A stretch of 64,000 nt of DNA, from NCBI GenBank assembly GCA_026967495.1, contig CP114060.1:2666001-2730000 (forward strand). The letters run 5' to 3'. This DNA is from Rouxiella badensis (GTDB lineage Bacteria; Pseudomonadota; Gammaproteobacteria; Enterobacterales; Enterobacteriaceae). This document shows positions 35,220-44,105 of this stretch, piece after piece. Numbering within the stretch: the stretch's first letter is position 1; each line of letters starts with the position of its first letter. The translations under genes were made by a program, and so were the position numbers. The notes under the pieces are model-generated. The model was not told where the DNA came from. It did no database searches and was given only the letters and a program-made list of their open reading frames with translations.

Positions 35220-36644
35220 TCACACGGATTTTAGGCACTGCACCATTGACTGCAAAGCCCGTTTGATGTCCTGTTCTTCCGTCATCCAGTTCACCAACGC
35301 GGCACGAATACCGGGTTTCCCCGCCAGCGTCGTCGGGGTGCAACGGACCACGCCTGCCGCATCGAGCAATTTAAGAAAACGATCGCGTTTCGCCGTTTCC
35401 TCCGCTGAGGCACTCGCAGAATCGAGTGCGAAGCAGACCACGTTGAGCAAAACGGGGGCAAGCAGGGTAAGGCCCGGTATCGCCTCAAGGCCCTGTGCCA
35501 GTATCGCCGCCAGTTGAACGTTGCGTTCGACAATTTCGGCAATTCCGGCGCGACCATAAGCCTTAAGCGCCATCCACACCGGCAGGGCGCGAAAACGCCG
35601 TGAGTTCTCAGGAGTCAGGTGTAGATAGTTGTCGGGTCTGACGCTTGGCAGCGCCAGATAGGCTGAATGGTTCTGAAAGACCTGTACCTGAAGCGCCAGA
35701 TGCTGCTGTGCCGTGAACTGCACCGCGCTGTCATAAGGGACGTTCAGCCATTTGTGGGCGTCAATAGTGACCGAGTCGGCCTGCTGCCAGCCCTCGAGAA
35801 GCGCAGCATACCGCGGCGATGCGGCGGCTACTCCTCCAAAAGCGGCGTCAACGTGCAACCAGAACCCAAAGCGTTCACGCAGAGCCAGCAGGGCAGGCAG
35901 GTCATCGAAGGCCACCGTGTTCACCGTACCGGCGCTCGCCAATACCAGCGTCGGCAGCCCAGGGTCCTGAATCAAGAGCTGTTCAAGGGCGGCGGGATCG
36001 ATAGCTTCGCTTTCCGGCAAGGTGGCGACATTAACCAGTGCATCACGTCCGATGCCCAGCATGCTGAGTGCTTTTACGCTGCTGGAGTGCGCGGCGGCCG
36101 AAATAACGCGAAGGGGGCCGAGAGCATGCAGCCCCTGTTGCGCCACGTCGACGCCGCGCTGCAGGCCCAGCCACTGGCGGGCGATTGCCATGCTGACGAA
36201 GTTGGCCATGGTGGCGCCGCTGACGAAGGACCCGCAGAGGCTTTCCGGTAACCCGAGCAACTGTTTTAACTGGCTGAGGGTAGCAACCTCGAGTGCAGAA
36301 GCTACGGAGTCGAAGCTGAGCTGGGTATTCTGGTCTATCGCGCTGACCAGCCAGTCGGCCGCCAGTGCAGCAGGTGTGCCACCGCCGGTGACAAAGGCAA
36401 AATAACGTGGTCCGGCGCTGGCAGAGAGTCCTTCGGCATGATCATGCCAGAATTGTGCCAACGCCCGCTGTGCACCCACGCCTTGTTCAGAAAGTTTGTC
36501 GTCGCCCGGTGCAATGCGTTGGCTTTCTGCCGGTGCGCTAACGGGGCGTTCTGGAAGTGAGCGCAAATAGGTCAGGGCGGTATCGCAGGCCTGTTCCAAT
36601 ATTTCATCGAGGTGCTCAAGGTCGTGCTGCAAAAGCGGGTGCAT
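35220..36644 (-). CDS. Group II PLP-dependent decarboxylase
   Basis: About 474 residues of the aspartate-aminotransferase fold. Numbering from the upstream ATG at 36653, the cofactor lysine is Lys301 in TIDAHKWLNV, the pyridine-binding Asp269 lies in HVDAAFGG and the ring-stacking His189 in AAAHSSSVKA. The family includes aromatic amino-acid, tyrosine, diaminobutyrate and related decarboxylases as well as some aldehyde synthases; the substrate is not resolved by sequence. ATG 36644 is used because AGGA lies eight bases before it. Single gene; the 486 bases upstream (36654-37139) contain no other gene. Confidence 0.85.
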   Translation of the reverse strand: MHPLLQHDLEHLDEILEQACDTALTYLRSLPERPVSAPAESQRIAPGDDKLSEQGVGAQRALAQFWHDHAEGLSASAGPRYFAFVTGGGTPAALAADWLVSAIDQNTQLSFDSVASALEVATLSQLKQLLGLPESLCGSFVSGATMANFVSMAIARQWLGLQRGVDVAQQGLHALGPLRVISAAAHSSSVKALSMLGIGRDALVNVATLPESEAIDPAALEQLLIQDPGLPTLVLASAGTVNTVAFDDLPALLALRERFGFWLHVDAAFGGVAAASPRYAALLEGWQQADSVTIDAHKWLNVPYDSAVQFTAQQHLALQVQVFQNHSAYLALPSVRPDNYLHLTPENSRRFRALPVWMALKAYGRAGIAEIVERNVQLAAILAQGLEAIPGLTLLAPVLLNVVCFALDSASASAEETAKRDRFLKLLDAAGVVRCTPTTLAGKPGIRAALVNWMTEEQDIKRALQSMVQCLKSV

Positions 36645-36653
36645 AAACAACAT

Positions 36654-37139
36654 CCTGATTAAGAGAGAGAAAGGGAGAAAAACGTCGTCTGAAATCCACG
36701 CTAACCTATTTGGGCTGAGGGGAAAAACGACTTATTTTCATATTGAGACCCATAAGGCTTTTCATCGGCCAGGCTTTTTTATTTCTGTCGTTGGTCGAAA
36801 TAGGTAAGAATATCAGCACGGCCCGTAACAGAATGCTCTTAAAAGTCGTGAAATGAAGGGCGAAAATTGAGCCTGGTCCTCGGACGATTTGATGAAGATG
36901 ATTTAACGCTCAGCCCGCGTACAACCTTGCTGTAGCACGCCTGAACGCCGTAATCTTGCAAGCGATTTTTTAGCTGAATGCATTCAATTTGTGGTACTCG
37001 TTATGTGAATTTTAAGATAGCCTTGTGGTCGTAATTTTTAACCTCGGCGGCGTCGACCTTTGGGATGTTTGAGTCACTCACATCGAAGGCGAACGCGGTC
37101 GGAAAACACACTTGCTAAGCCAAAGGAAACCTTTCCGGC
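36654..37139. other. Intergenic region between decarboxylase and opgD
   Basis: Divergent promoter region of about 490 bases. Only a short shadow frame reads across it; no RNA gene or clear operator was found. Confidence 0.4.
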
Positions 37140-38795
37140 ATGGAACGAAGAGCATTTATTAAAGCTTCAATGGCGTTTGCTGCTTATTGTGGAGTGCCTG
37201 GTATGGCATCCCTGTTCACCGGTTCGGCCGAGGCGGCGCAGGGGAACGTGGCAGACGGTGGCGCAACCGCTTTCGATTTCTCTGTCCTGCAGAAAATGGC
37301 CGCTTCTCTCGCGAAGCAGCCCTATGGTGGCGCGCCTGAACCGCTGCCAGAAACGCTGGCAAATCTTACACCACAGGCCTACAACAGCATTCAATACGAT
37401 GCCGCACACTCGCTGTGGCACGATATTCCAAATCGCCAGCTGGACGTCGAACTGTTTCACGTCGGCATGGGCTTCAAACGTCGGGTGAAGATGTTTGCCC
37501 TTGATGGCGATAAGAATCTGGCGCGTGAAATTCACTTCCGCCCGGAACTTTTTAACTATCATGACGCTGGGGTAGATACTAAGCAGCTGGTGGGTAAATC
37601 CAACCTTGGCTTTGCCGGTTTCAAAGTTAACAAAGCGCCAGAATTGACTCAGCGTGACGTGGTATCGTTCCTGGGGGCGAGCTATTTCCGTGCGGTTGAT
37701 GACACCTATCAGTACGGCCTCTCTGCGCGCGGTGTCGCGGTGGATACCTTCACCAACCAGCCGGAGGAGTTCCCTGATTTCGTTTCATTCTGGTTTGAAA
37801 CGCCGAAGGCCGATTCCACTACCTTCGTGGTCTATGCGCTGCTCGACGGCCCAAGCGTAACCGGCGCCTATCGTTTCACCATCCACTGCGAGCCAACGCG
37901 CGTGGTGATGGAAATCGACAAACACCTGCACGCACGTAAAGACGTCAAACAGCTCGGCATCTCGCCGATGACCAGCATGTTCAGCTGCGGTACCAACGAG
38001 CGTATGCGCTGCGACACCATCCATCCGCAGATTCACGACTCGGACCGACTGGCAATGTGGCGCGGCAACGGTGAATGGGTTTGCCGTCCGCTGAATAATC
38101 CGCAAAAGCTTCAGTTCAACGCGTTTGCTGACGAAAATCCGAAAGGCTTTGGCCTGTTGCAGCTGGATCACGAATTCAATGACTATCAGGACGTGATTGG
38201 TTGGTACAACAAGCGCCCAAGTCTATGGGTCGAGCCGAAAGGCAACTGGGGTAAAGGGTCTGTCAATCTGATGGAGATCCCAACCACAGGCGAAACGCTG
38301 GATAACGTGGTCTGCTTCTGGCAGCCTGAGAAACCGATCAAGGCCGGTGACTCGCTGGACTTCAGCTACCGTCTGTACTGGAGCAGCGAGCCGCCTGTGC
38401 GTAGCCCGATGGCGAAAGTGCTGGCAACGCGTACCGGTATGGGCGGATTCCCGGAAGGTTGGGCGCCGGGCGAGCATTATCCTACCGTATGGGCGCGACG
38501 TTTTGCGGTCGATTTCGTTGGCGGCGAGCTGAAGGCCTACGCCGACAAGGGGATCGAGCCGGTGATTAATGTCTCTTCCGGCAAGATCAACAACATCGAG
38601 ATCCTCTACGTTCAGCCGTTTGACGGTTACCGTATTCTCTTTGACTGGTATCCGACCAGCGAGTCTGTGGATCCAGTAGAGTTGCGGATGTTCCTGCGCT
38701 CGCACGACCACGCGCTCAGTGAAACCTGGCTGTATCAGTATTTTCCACCTGCACCGGACAAGCGTAAGTACGTCGACGATCGACAAATGTCATAA
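37140..38795 (+). CDS. opgD: Glucans biosynthesis protein D (OpgD), Tat-exported
   Basis: A 551-residue periplasmic protein controlling the backbone of osmoregulated periplasmic glucans. The N-terminus MERRAFIKASMAFAAYCG carries the twin-arginine motif with a following hydrophobic segment. The mature part shows FDFSVLQKMAASLAKQPYGG, a long beta domain (GVAVDTFTNQPEEFPDF, FSCGTNERMRCD) and GEWVCRPLNNP, all typical for OpgD/OpgG, and ends YQYFPP. OpgG would be secreted by Sec rather than Tat, so the RR signal favours OpgD. Ends at an intrinsic terminator. Confidence 0.93.
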   Translation: MERRAFIKASMAFAAYCGVPGMASLFTGSAEAAQGNVADGGATAFDFSVLQKMAASLAKQPYGGAPEPLPETLANLTPQAYNSIQYDAAHSLWHDIPNRQLDVELFHVGMGFKRRVKMFALDGDKNLAREIHFRPELFNYHDAGVDTKQLVGKSNLGFAGFKVNKAPELTQRDVVSFLGASYFRAVDDTYQYGLSARGVAVDTFTNQPEEFPDFVSFWFETPKADSTTFVVYALLDGPSVTGAYRFTIHCEPTRVVMEIDKHLHARKDVKQLGISPMTSMFSCGTNERMRCDTIHPQIHDSDRLAMWRGNGEWVCRPLNNPQKLQFNAFADENPKGFGLLQLDHEFNDYQDVIGWYNKRPSLWVEPKGNWGKGSVNLMEIPTTGETLDNVVCFWQPEKPIKAGDSLDFSYRLYWSSEPPVRSPMAKVLATRTGMGGFPEGWAPGEHYPTVWARRFAVDFVGGELKAYADKGIEPVINVSSGKINNIEILYVQPFDGYRILFDWYPTSESVDPVELRMFLRSHDHALSETWLYQYFPPAPDKRKYVDDRQMS

Positions 38796-38800
38796 AAATT

Positions 38801-38824
38801 GGGGGGATAAATTCCCCCTTTTTT
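38801..38824 (+). terminator. Terminator of opgD
   Basis: GGGGGG-ATAAATT-CCCCC followed by TTTTTT. Confidence 0.88.
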
Positions 38825-38880
38825 GTGCTGGCACACGGCTTGGGGGCAATGGGGTTGATCGGGCGGCTGCCCTAGCCAGC
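38818..38880 (+). repeat. Dispersed intergenic repeat, copy A
   Basis: TTTTTTGTGCTGG, ACACGGCTTGGGGGC and AATGGGGTT occur in the same order as in copy B (46608-46672, opposite strand). Both copies begin with the T run of a terminator. About 45 bases align with a few changes. Confidence 0.45.
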
Positions 38881-38997
38881 TTTTAAGGTCAACGTCAATA
38901 AGCTCCGAGGCGCTTTTCCGGTTTCAAAGCTTCAAGGGGCCTTTGACTTAAAAGACCTGGAAGATTTTGACCCCAAACCTAATAATTTAATTTTCCA

Positions 38998-39076
38998 TCA
39001 AAACTAATTTGAAATTAAAAACTGATTTTCAATCAGAAAATTATTTAAAATCAAAAACTAGTTTGATATTAAAAAG
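38998..39076. repeat. AT-rich imperfect direct repeat
   Basis: A 25-base unit beginning ATCAAAACTAATTTGAAAT at 38998 recurs as ATCAAAAACTAGTTTGATAT at about 39050; CTGATT and AATCAG between them can pair. It lies at the 3' end of the small gene at 39069. Confidence 0.35.
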
Positions 39077-39248
39077 CCCTAACGACTAGACCTTTTTTCA
39101 CGTCGTGACCGTGCTTCAGCAGGTTCTCAAAAGTTTGCTCGGTTTTCTTAAGCTGTTCCAAAAACTCTTCCGGCGTGAAGTCGTGTGACTTGCTGCTCAT
39201 ATAGGCAAGAGCCAATTCTTTTGAGTGATAGCGTTGAAAGTTATACAT
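39069..39248 (-). CDS. Small protein of 59 residues, unknown
   Basis: Starts MYNFQRYHSKELALAYM; AAGGA lies five bases before ATG 39248, a better choice than the start seven codons upstream. Charged and helical (EEFLEQLKKTEQTFENLL), no membrane segment. The 421 bases upstream (39270-39690) are shared with gldA on the other strand. No family recognised. Confidence 0.5.
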   Translation of the reverse strand: MYNFQRYHSKELALAYMSSKSHDFTPEEFLEQLKKTEQTFENLLKHGHDVKKGLVVRAF

Positions 39249-39542
39249 AAAATTCCTTATTAATCTCATTAATATTAATAACGGATAGCTGACAACGTGC
39301 GGCTTTATGCAACTGACTATCCTGCGGCGATGTCGCTATTTTTGCCGATTGGCCTTATAAGGTAAAACCGTTTTTATAGATAGATTTGATAGCTGAAATT
39401 AAACAACGTTAGCGGCTTGGCTTAATTAAATCCTGGCAGGGTCATCCCGGAGGGATAATTATTATATTTTAGTAAATAGTCTGTTAATAATAATGATCTG
39501 AGCTGATTTATCATTTATAAAAGAAAAGATATATTCAATCTA

Positions 39543-39556
39543 TTGATTTAAATCAT
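39543..39556. promoter_or_regulatory. FNR-like site upstream of gldA
   Basis: TTGAT-TTAA-ATCAT matches the FNR consensus TTGAT-N4-ATCAA at nine of ten positions, about 135 bases before the gldA start in a long AT-rich region. Confidence 0.35.
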
Positions 39557-39690
39557 TATTTTTGTGTTATTCGCCTGCTTTTTTCTGCATTAATCAATGA
39601 AAAATCGGTTAAAGCGAACTAGTCTAGAGGGGAGATATTTAACAAGAACGATTGATCAATCATAAAAACTTCCAATACCGAGGTGTCATT

Positions 39691-40786
39691 ATGAGTAAAT
39701 TTATCTTCTCTTCTCCACGTAAATACGTACAAGGTCACGGCGTTCTGGACCAGCTCGGCGAATATCTCCCTGCTCTGGGGGGAAATCCTTTCTTATTGCC
39801 GATGAAACCGTCTGGGGTATTGTCGGTGAGCGGGTAAAATCCTCCTTAGATAAAGCCAACGTTGAATTCTTTTATGAAATCTTTAATGGCGAAGCCTCCA
39901 CCAACGAAATCAATCGATTAGTGGCGCTAGCACGCAAGCAGGGTACGCACGTTGTGGTAGGGCTAGGCGGGGGAAAACGCTCGATACCGTTAAAGCTATC
40001 GCCGATGAACTGAAACAAAACGTCGCCATCGTGCCGACAGCAGCCTCCACCGACGCACCGTGCAGCGCACTTTCGGTTATCTATACCGATGACGGCGTGT
40101 TTGATACCTACCGTTTCTACGATAAAAATCCCGATCTGGTGTTGGTTGATACCCAAATCTGCGCGCAGGCACCGGTACGCCTCTTTGCCTCCGGTATTGC
40201 CGATGGTTTAGCGACCTTTGTGGAGGCTCAGGCGGTGCTGCGTTCTCACGGCACCTCGATGGTCGGCGGCACGCCAACCATTGCCGGCATGGCGATTGCC
40301 GAAGCCTGTGAGAAAACGCTACTGACCTATGGCTACAGCGCTTATACCGCGGTTGAGCAAAAGCTGGTGACGCCAGCGGTTGAGGCCGTCGTTGAGGCTA
40401 ACACCCTGCTGTCCGGACTCGGGTTCGAAAACGCAGGGCTTGCCGGTGCGCACGCTATTCACAACGGTTTTACGGCAATTAAGGGCGATGTCCATCACCT
40501 GACACACGGTGAGAAAGTGGCCTACGGCACGCTGACGCAAATGGTGCTGGAGCAGCGTCCTGACGAAGAGATAGCTAAATACGTTCGCTTCTATCGTGCC
40601 ATCAAAATGCCAACCACGCTTAAAGAGATGCATCTCGAGAAAGAGAGCTACGAGAATCTGGTAAAAGTCGGAGAATTGGCAGGGGGAGAGGGCGATACGC
40701 TGGGTAATCTCAATCCCAACCTCTCTGCGGAGGATGTCGCCAACGCCATTCTTGCCGTCGACGCCTTTAGCAAAACGGTGAAATAA
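39691..40786 (+). CDS. gldA: Glycerol dehydrogenase GldA, two frameshifts
   Basis: About 365 residues after repair (E. coli 367). It oxidises glycerol to dihydroxyacetone with NAD+ and a zinc ion, and related hydroxy compounds. N-terminus FIFSSPRKYVQGHGVLDQLG; cofactor loop GLGGGKTLDTVKAIAD after repair; TAASTDAPCSALSVIYTDDG; zinc ligands in FASGIADGLATF (Asp), GAHAIHNGF (His) and LTHGEKVAYG (His). Frame breaks: one base missing near 39793 (before IADETVWGI in the repaired frame) and one A missing from the run at 39974-39977. Both fit read errors. AGGT precedes ATG 39691. An FNR-like site upstream suggests anaerobic control. Confidence 0.93.
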
Positions 40787-40792
40787 GCCGCA

Positions 40793-40820
40793 AAGCCGCC
40801 CCGACTATTGTGGGCGGCTT
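40793..40820 (+). terminator. Terminator of gldA
   Basis: AAGCCGCCC pairs with GGGCGGCTT nine bases after the stop; weak T tract. Confidence 0.7.
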
Positions 40821-40862
40821 CATTGTAAACTCAGATTTTTAAGATGAAATCAGCAAACTCTC

Positions 40863-42152
40863 TTACTGGAACGACTGCCAGACCTGCGGGATAGCGAGAG
40901 GAAGCTGTGAGATCAAATAGAGGATCAGCCCAATTCCCGCGCCAACCAAGGTACCGTTGATGCGAATAAACTGTAGATCCTTACCAATGTTGAGGCTCAA
41001 TCTGCCGTGACATGTCTTTTTCGTCCCAGCTTTTAACCGTATCGCTAATATGACGCGTCAGGAACTGGGCAAAGTCCGGCGCCATTTGCTCCGCCAGCAT
41101 CTCCATTTGTTGATTCATCGATTCACGCAGGGCCGGGTCGCGGCTCAACATGTTGCCCAGCCACAGTCCAGACTCGGTGACTCTCGCATGCAGCATGGAG
41201 TCGGGCCTGTCGAGATCTTGCTTGATCCACTGACGCAGGTCACCCCACAGGCCGACAATGTATTGCGTCAGTTTGGGATCGTTCTTCAGGTACTCTTTGA
41301 TCTCCTCGGCCTTGGCGGCCATTTTTGGATCGTTTTGCAGTCGGGCGATAAAGCGTTCGATAACGCGGTCGAAGCTTTGACGGAAAGCGTGGCCATGGTC
41401 GCTGCCGATATCATCCAGCAGCGAATTGACGGCATTCGACACCATGGTCGCGCCATTTTCCCCAGCCATTCAGTCGGTAACATCTTGGATTTTATCGGAT
41501 GTTCGCGTTTGACCCAGCGCACAATCTGCGTGGCGATAAACTCGCGGCTTGAGGGTTGCTCCAGCAGCACGATCAGTTTCTGCATCGTCTGGTCGAGCAG
41601 CGCCTGATGCCTGCCGTCTTTGGTCAGGCTTTCGAGCAGCATCGCCACCGAGCGGGAAAGGTCAACCTTATCAATCGCCGTGTAAAGCGCGTCTTTAATC
41701 AGTTGCTGAATGCGCCAGTCGTCGGTGATGTCGAGAAAGTTGCGCATCATACTCACCAGATAACCGCCAAACTGTCGGGCATTATCCTCTGAGGTCAGCC
41801 AGTTACCGAGTGCTTTGGCCGGGTCATGCTGGCGTATCAGCTTGACCAATGAACCGGGGTCGAGAAACTTGTCCTGCACAAAGACCGCCAGATTATCGGC
41901 AATCTTGTGCTTGTTTTTCGGAATAATTGCGGTGTGGGCGGCAATGAAGGGGATGGGCACGCGTTTAAACAGCGCAACCACCGCAAACCAGTCAGCCAAT
42001 GCGCCAACCATCGCCGCTTCGCTGATGGCCTTAACCCCGTTGACCCAAAAGTTTTGCGGTAAAAAGAGGGTGATGACAAACAGCGCGGCGGCGATTAACA
42101 GCAGCAGCAGCGCGTTACGTTTACTTCTTCTGAGTTCATTTTCTTTGTCCAT
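40863..42152 (-). CDS. yjiN: DUF445 membrane-anchored protein YjiN, two frameshifts
   Basis: Exactly 430 codons including stop once both breaks are repaired; E. coli YjiN has 426 residues. A hydrophobic helix follows a basic start (RRSKRNALLLLLIAAALFV), then the DUF445 hallmark GALADWFAVVALFKRVPIPF, a long helical part, and a C-terminal hydrophobic helix (INGTLVGAGIGLILYLIS). The frame shifts near 41458-41461 (G run of four, five expected) and at 40992-40998 (GAGGCTC, GAGCTC expected, giving QIELNIGKDLQF). Function is not established; probably an inner-membrane or envelope protein. Confidence 0.9.
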
Positions 42153-42293
42153 TACATAAGTTTAGGACGAGCTTCACGTCAATGTCAGCTTTTTTACGCA
42201 ACCGCTTATGCGAGAAAATGAGAATTAGTCTTGATCTCATCTACTCGCCCATTAAACTGCGTCCAGTTAAAATAAAATCGAGAAAACATCTTC

Positions 42294-43940
42294 ATGGAGC
42301 TTTTGCGCGTCGTTTTTAAACAATACCGCTGGCCGTTTATTGGCGTGATCCTGCTGAGTCTGGCCAGTGCCGCGCTGGGTATCGGACTCATTGCTTTTAT
42401 TAACGTCAAACTGATTGCCACTACCCACGCCTCAATGTCGGTCCTGCCACAGTTTCTCGCTCTGCTGCTGCTGTTGATGGCGGTGACCCTCGGCTCACAG
42501 CTGGCCCTGACGGCGCTTGGCCACCATTTTGTCTATCAGCTGCGCGGGCAGTTCATCAAGCGCATCATGGATACCGATATCGAACGTATCGAGCAGATTG
42601 GCAACGCGCAGCTTCTGGCGAGTCTGAGCAGCGATATTCGCAACATCACGCTGGCGTTCGTGCGGCTGCCCGAGCTGTTGCAGGGGATTATTCTGACCCT
42701 CGGCTGCGCCGCTTATCTTGGCTGGCTGTCGCCGAAGATGTTGCTGGTCACGGCGCTGTGGCTGGTGGTCACTATTTGGGTCAGCTTCAAGCTGGTGGCC
42801 CGCGTGTACCATCATCTCAATCACGTTCGCGAAGCCGAAGATCGGCTGCAAAAGGATTACGAGACGGTGATTCAAGGGCGTAAGGAGCTGGCGTTGAACC
42901 GCCAACGCGCACAGCAGATTTATCATGAAGAATATCAGCGCGACGCAACCCATTATCGCCAACACGTTATTGGCGCAGACACCTACCACCTGAGCGCGGT
43001 GAACTGGTCAAATATCATGATGTTAGGCGCGATTGGCATGGTCTTTTACATGGCTAATTCGCTGGAATGGTCGGATAACGGCGTAGCCGCAACGTTCTCG
43101 CTGACGCTGCTGTTCCTGCGTACGCCGCTGTTGCAGGCCGTGGGCGCGCTGCCGACCTTGCTTAGCGCCCAGGTCGCCTTCCGTAAGCTTAAAACGCTGC
43201 GTTTGGCCGACTATCAGGTGGATTTTGCCCCGGCGACGCCGGACCACCAGTGGCAGCGGCTTGAACTGCGCGACGTCTGCTTTGCCTACGAAGGGCAGGG
43301 GTTCAGCATTGGGCCAATCAATCTGACCATCAATCGTGGCGAGAGGGTGTTTCTTATTGGGGGTAACGGCAGCGGTAAATCGACGCTGGCGATGCTGTTG
43401 ACCGGGCTGTATACCCCGAAATCCGGGCAGATTCTGCTCGACGGCGTTGCCATTGATGCGCAAAGCACCGAGGCTTATCGTCAGCTGTTTTCGGCGGTGT
43501 TTACCGACTTCCACCTGTTCGGAAAAATATTGGGTCCAGACGGGCAGCAGCCCGATCCTATGCTAGTGCAAGACTGGTTGCAGCAGCTGAAAATGGTGGA
43601 GAAGCTCGATATTGACGACAGCAAAATCAGTAACTTGCAGCTTTCGCAGGGCCAGCGCAAGCGCGTCGCTCTGCTGCTGGCCGCCGCCGAAGGGCGTGAT
43701 TTTCTGTTGCTGGACGAATGGGCCGCCGATCAAGATCCGCAGTTTCGCCGCACTTTTTACTGCGACCTGCTGCCGCGTCTCTCGGCGATGGGCAAAACGG
43801 TGCTGGCTATCAGCCACGATGACCGGTATTTCGAGCAGGCTGACCGCCTGCTCGAGATGCGTCAGGGCCAGCTTCGTGAGCTGACAAATGAGGATCGCGA
43901 GGTTGCGTCGCGCGATGCCGTAGCGGCCATCAATCCTTAA
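42294..43940 (+). CDS. yojI: ABC exporter YojI
   Basis: A 548-residue fused half-transporter: six N-terminal membrane helices then an ATPase with Walker A GGNGSGKST (near 357), the unusual signature LQLSQGQRKR and Walker B DFLLLDEWAADQDP. It is nearly colinear with E. coli YojI, which pumps out microcin J25 with TolC. The DEWAADQDP Walker B and ending EVASRDAVAA are family-specific. It works as a homodimer. Divergent from yjiN. Confidence 0.93.
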   Translation: MELLRVVFKQYRWPFIGVILLSLASAALGIGLIAFINVKLIATTHASMSVLPQFLALLLLLMAVTLGSQLALTALGHHFVYQLRGQFIKRIMDTDIERIEQIGNAQLLASLSSDIRNITLAFVRLPELLQGIILTLGCAAYLGWLSPKMLLVTALWLVVTIWVSFKLVARVYHHLNHVREAEDRLQKDYETVIQGRKELALNRQRAQQIYHEEYQRDATHYRQHVIGADTYHLSAVNWSNIMMLGAIGMVFYMANSLEWSDNGVAATFSLTLLFLRTPLLQAVGALPTLLSAQVAFRKLKTLRLADYQVDFAPATPDHQWQRLELRDVCFAYEGQGFSIGPINLTINRGERVFLIGGNGSGKSTLAMLLTGLYTPKSGQILLDGVAIDAQSTEAYRQLFSAVFTDFHLFGKILGPDGQQPDPMLVQDWLQQLKMVEKLDIDDSKISNLQLSQGQRKRVALLLAAAEGRDFLLLDEWAADQDPQFRRTFYCDLLPRLSAMGKTVLAISHDDRYFEQADRLLEMRQGQLRELTNEDREVASRDAVAAINP

Positions 43941-44105
43941 TGACGATCGGCACGGGCAAATCCCCGTGCTGAATCCCTTTTGCCGCGTTATTTTCTTCGT
44001 TTAGAACTTTTAAGAGTTACCTTACATAGCATCCCTTCCGCTAACAGTTTAAGATTTACTGTAGTACTAATCCCTTTTCCGAAAATTAGAACGCATTCTC
44101 GATAC

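Noticed and set aside
37060..37488. 142-codon frame overlapping the opgD start
   Set aside because: Out-of-frame shadow; opgD with its Tat signal explains the region.
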